Below, piece by piece: positions 61,616 through 64,000 of a DNA stretch of 64,000 nt. This DNA is from Pseudomonas benzenivorans. GTDB taxonomy: Bacteria > Pseudomonadota > Gammaproteobacteria > Pseudomonadales > Pseudomonadaceae. How positions within the stretch are numbered: the first letter of the stretch is position 1; each line of letters opens with the position of its first letter. Both the position numbers and the translations under genes were made by a program. The notes beneath the pieces are model-generated. The model did no database searches and had not been told where the DNA came from. It saw nothing but the letters and a program-made list of their open reading frames with translations. Location of the stretch: the NCBI RefSeq assembly GCF_033547155.1, contig NZ_CP137892.1, forward strand, positions 372,001 through 436,000, read 5' to 3'.

Positions 61616-62232
61616 GCCTGAGTGACTCGCTGGATAGTCTGCGGAAGATTGATGTCAATGACTTGGATTTTAACAATGTCGGGTCTTGGCCGGCGGCGGT
61701 AAAGTTCAGTACTGGACTTTTATTGCTGCTGGTGGTGTTGGCGCTGGGCTACAACTTTCACCTGAAGGATTTGCAGGCGCAGTTGACGGTTCAGGAGGGC
61801 GAAGAAGTAGCGCTCAAGGAGCAGTTTGCTACAAAGGCGTTTCAGGCCGCCAACCTGGAAGCTTATAAAGAGCAAATGAAGGAGATGGAAGTTTCCTTTG
61901 GTGCATTGCTAAAGCAGCTGCCGAGTGATACCGAGGTCCCAGGGTTGCTTGAGGACATAACTCGTACTGGCTTGGGGAGTGGGCTGGAGTTCGAGGAGAT
62001 CAAGCTTCTGCCTGAGGTGACCCAGCAGTTCTACATTGAGTTGCCTATTCAGATAAAGGTGGTGGGTGCTTATCACGATCTTGCGACCTTTGTCAGTGGC
62101 GTTGCCAGTCTGCCGCGTATTGTAACCTTGCATGACTTTGAGCTTGTGCCTGCGAGTGCGGAAAGCACTTCCAAGCTACGCATGAATATCCTGGCAAAAA
62201 CCTACCGCTATAACGATAAGGGGGTGCAGTAA
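61612..62232 (+). CDS. pilO: type IV pilus inner-membrane alignment protein PilO
   Basis: 206 residues. Short cytoplasmic region, membrane helix (FSTGLLLLLVVLALGYNF), periplasmic coiled coil (LKEQFATKAFQAANLEAYKEQMKEMEVSF) and a C-terminal ferredoxin-like fold. It heterodimerises with PilN. Composition is visibly lower in GC than upstream genes. Confidence 0.96.
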   Translation: MSLSDSLDSLRKIDVNDLDFNNVGSWPAAVKFSTGLLLLLVVLALGYNFHLKDLQAQLTVQEGEEVALKEQFATKAFQAANLEAYKEQMKEMEVSFGALLKQLPSDTEVPGLLEDITRTGLGSGLEFEEIKLLPEVTQQFYIELPIQIKVVGAYHDLATFVSGVASLPRIVTLHDFELVPASAESTSKLRMNILAKTYRYNDKGVQ

Positions 62233-62756
62233 TGAATGGCTCCCGTCTCGCGGCGCTTATGATTGCACTGGGGCTGGCAGGTTGTGGTTCGAGTGGTAAT
62301 TTTGGCGATCTGCAAGCGTATATGGATGAGGTGCGTGCGAGGCCGAAAGGGGCGATAGAGCCTGTGCCTAAGTTTCAGCCGTACGAGAGTTTTACCTACA
62401 GCGCAGCAGCGTTGCGCAATCCGTTTCAACCGCCAGTCAAGATCGATATGGTTCAGCGGCAGAAAGGGTCCAAGGAAGTCAAGCCTGATGAGGCGCGTGT
62501 CAAGCAGTTTCTCGAGGGCTTCAATATTGAAGTGTTCGAGATGGTCGGCACCCTGGCTAAAGAGGACAGCGTGTATGCCCTGGTGAGTGGCGCCGGGGGA
62601 GTGCACAGGGTCAAGGTGGGAGACTATCTCGGGCGCAATCATGGACGCATTCTTGCGATTGATGAGTCCAAGGTCGATGTAATCGAAATCGTTCCAGACG
62701 GTGAGGGTGGCTGGCTCGAACGGCCGCGTAGCCTCTCCCTTAAGGAGCGCTCTTAA
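62232..62756 (+). CDS. pilP: type IV pilus lipoprotein PilP
   Basis: 174 residues. Lipobox GLAGC (Cys18). A disordered linker (ARPKGAIEPVPKFQPYESFTYSAAALRNPFQPP) is followed by a beta-sandwich domain (VFEMVGTLAKEDSVYALVSGAGGVHRVKVGDYLGRNHGRIL). It bridges PilNO to the PilQ secretin. Its first base is the last of pilO. Confidence 0.96.
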   Translation: MNGSRLAALMIALGLAGCGSSGNFGDLQAYMDEVRARPKGAIEPVPKFQPYESFTYSAAALRNPFQPPVKIDMVQRQKGSKEVKPDEARVKQFLEGFNIEVFEMVGTLAKEDSVYALVSGAGGVHRVKVGDYLGRNHGRILAIDESKVDVIEIVPDGEGGWLERPRSLSLKERS

Positions 62757-62765
62757 GGGGGCGAA

Positions 62766-64000
62766 ATGAATATGAAGAAAAATAACCGATCTGCTCAACG
62801 GAACCTGAGAATGAATGGCTCCCTTTCACATCTAGGTGTTTCTCTGTGCGCGCTGCTGTTATCACCTGCGTTGCTTGCTGCAAACCTGCAGGCGCTTGAT
62901 GTCGCTGCCTTGCCTGGGGATCGAGTCGAACTAAAGCTGTCTTTCGATGAGCCGGTTCTTGCGCCTCGCGGTTACACAATCGAGCAGCCGGCGCGAATCG
63001 CTCTCGATCTACCGGGTGTTTCCAATCAACTGGGCTCTAAGAATCGAGAGCTAGGCGTAGGCAATGCGCGCAGCGTAACTGTAGTCGAAGCCAAGGATCG
63101 GACTCGCTTGATCATTAACTTGACCAGCTTGTCGCCCTACAGTACTCGGGTTGAGGGCAATGACCTTTATGTATTGGTTGGGGAAGGGGCCGGCGGGAGC
63201 GCCTCCTCTTTCCGTCCAGCAGTTGTGGCAGCGACCACTGCAAGTGCGCCTGCGTCCAAGATATATGCTGCACAGGGCAAAGCTATCAATAATATTGATT
63301 TTCAGCGGGGGGAGCAGGGTGAGGGTAATGTGGTTATTACCTTGTCCGATGCTTCCGTAAGCCCGAATATTCAGGAGCAGGGTGGCAAGATACGCTTGGA
63401 CTTTGCGAAAACACTATTGCCTGATGCTCTCCGGGTCCGCTTGGATGTTAAGGATTTCGCGACGCCGGTGCAGTTCGTCAGTGCGACGGGGTCAGCTGAT
63501 AAGGCAAGTATCGTAATTGAGCCGGTAGGCGTGTACGACTATTTGGCATACCAGACAGACAATAAGCTTACGCTGAGTATAAAGCCGTTGACTCAGGAAG
63601 AGGTTGATAAGCGCAAGAGTGAGCGCTTTGCGTATAGCGGTGAAAAACTTTCGTTGAACTTCCAGGATATAGATGTTCGCTCAGTCCTTCAGTTGATTGC
63701 AGATTTTACAGATCTTAATCTGGTTGCTAGCGATACGGTTGAGGGCAATATCACCCTGCGCCTGCAAAATGTGCCATGGGACCAGGCGTTGGATCTGGTT
63801 CTGAAAACTAAAGGCTTGGATAAGCGGCAGGTCGGTAATGTGCTGTTAGTCGCGCCTGCGGACGAAATTGCAGCTCGTGAGCGTCAAGAGCTTGAGGCAC
63901 AGAAGCAGATTGCAGAGTTGGCTCCGCTGCGCCGAGAATTGATTCAGGTAAACTACGCTAAGGCGGCTGACATGGCAAAGCTATTCCAGTCGGTCGCTAG
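62766..64000 (+). CDS. pilQ: type IV pilus secretin PilQ, N-terminal part (continues past window)
   Basis: 411 complete codons are visible and the frame is open at the right edge. A signal peptide is preceded by a basic extension (MNMKKNNRSAQRNLRM). Two AMIN-like domains that bind peptidoglycan follow (LQALDVAALPGDRVELKLSFDEP and INNIDFQRGEQGEGNVVITLSD). The secretin N0/STN domain is next (SLNFQDIDVRSVLQLIADFTDLNLVASDTVEGNITLRLQNVPWDQALDLVL). The outer-membrane secretin barrel lies outside. RBS AAGGGGG precedes ATG 62766. Confidence 0.96.
   Translation, partial: MNMKKNNRSAQRNLRMNGSLSHLGVSLCALLLSPALLAANLQALDVAALPGDRVELKLSFDEPVLAPRGYTIEQPARIALDLPGVSNQLGSKNRELGVGNARSVTVVEAKDRTRLIINLTSLSPYSTRVEGNDLYVLVGEGAGGSASSFRPAVVAATTASAPASKIYAAQGKAINNIDFQRGEQGEGNVVITLSDASVSPNIQEQGGKIRLDFAKTLLPDALRVRLDVKDFATPVQFVSATGSADKASIVIEPVGVYDYLAYQTDNKLTLSIKPLTQEEVDKRKSERFAYSGEKLSLNFQDIDVRSVLQLIADFTDLNLVASDTVEGNITLRLQNVPWDQALDLVLKTKGLDKRQVGNVLLVAPADEIAARERQELEAQKQIAELAPLRRELIQVNYAKAADMAKLFQSVA

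Overview
The window is a gene-dense, high-GC stretch of a Pseudomonas chromosome. The evidence is the ntrBC-glnA block, a medium-chain-length PHA cluster (phaC1ZC2D with phaIF), the hut operon with its HutC regulator, tatABC, and the start of pilMNOPQ. From memory the gene order follows the P. aeruginosa PAO1 region running from ntrC down to pilQ, with local differences. I see no tRNA or rRNA genes, insertion sequences, prophage or CRISPR arrays. Almost all of it is conserved core chromosome.

Layout. 1-6.3 kb: tail of an unidentified gene, then ntrC/ntrB, two tandem DUF4124 proteins and glnA, all leftward after the first gene. A sigma-54 promoter and two NtrC-type sites precede glnA. 6.3-19.8 kb: thiI, typA, a cysteine-cluster protein (leftward), a DUF2339/DUF3999 membrane pair, a membrane diguanylate cyclase, fbp, a DUF924 protein, and two small lipoproteins including the lipocalin blc. 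19.8-28.2 kb: histidine utilisation genes hutF, hutC, hutD, hutU, hutH, hutI and hutG, with palindromic TGTATA-type operators and no transporter genes. 28.2-32.7 kb: autotransporter esterase estA, a lipoprotein, pip, dtd and a UPF0158 protein.

32.7-38.6 kb is a leftward, tightly overlapping run of ubiE, ubiJ, ubiB, hisI, hisE, tatA, tatB, tatC and rsmE. It combines ubiquinone synthesis, two histidine-biosynthesis steps, Tat export and rRNA methylation. 38.7-45.9 kb is the PHA locus: a granule-associated protein and phasins phaI and phaF run rightward and converge on phaC1-phaZ-phaC2-phaD running leftward. 46.0-53.3 kb is leftward: DUF971, hslU, hslV, a SPOR-domain protein, argS and priA. 53.4-57.3 kb is rightward: rpmE, a secreted nuclease, an M48 lipoprotein protease and a malic enzyme. 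ponA (PBP1a) is then divergent from pilM, N, O, P and Q, and pilQ runs off the right edge.

I found no clearly novel system. The observations most worth following are regulatory. They are a shared element in the phaI and phaC1 promoter regions, a sigma-54-like phaC1 promoter with an inverted repeat over its predicted start site, an rpmE terminator embedded in the signal-peptide codons of the next gene, a palindrome in the spacer of the malic-enzyme promoter, and the uncharacterised DUF2339/DUF3999 pair. Base composition drops sharply in pilN-pilQ.
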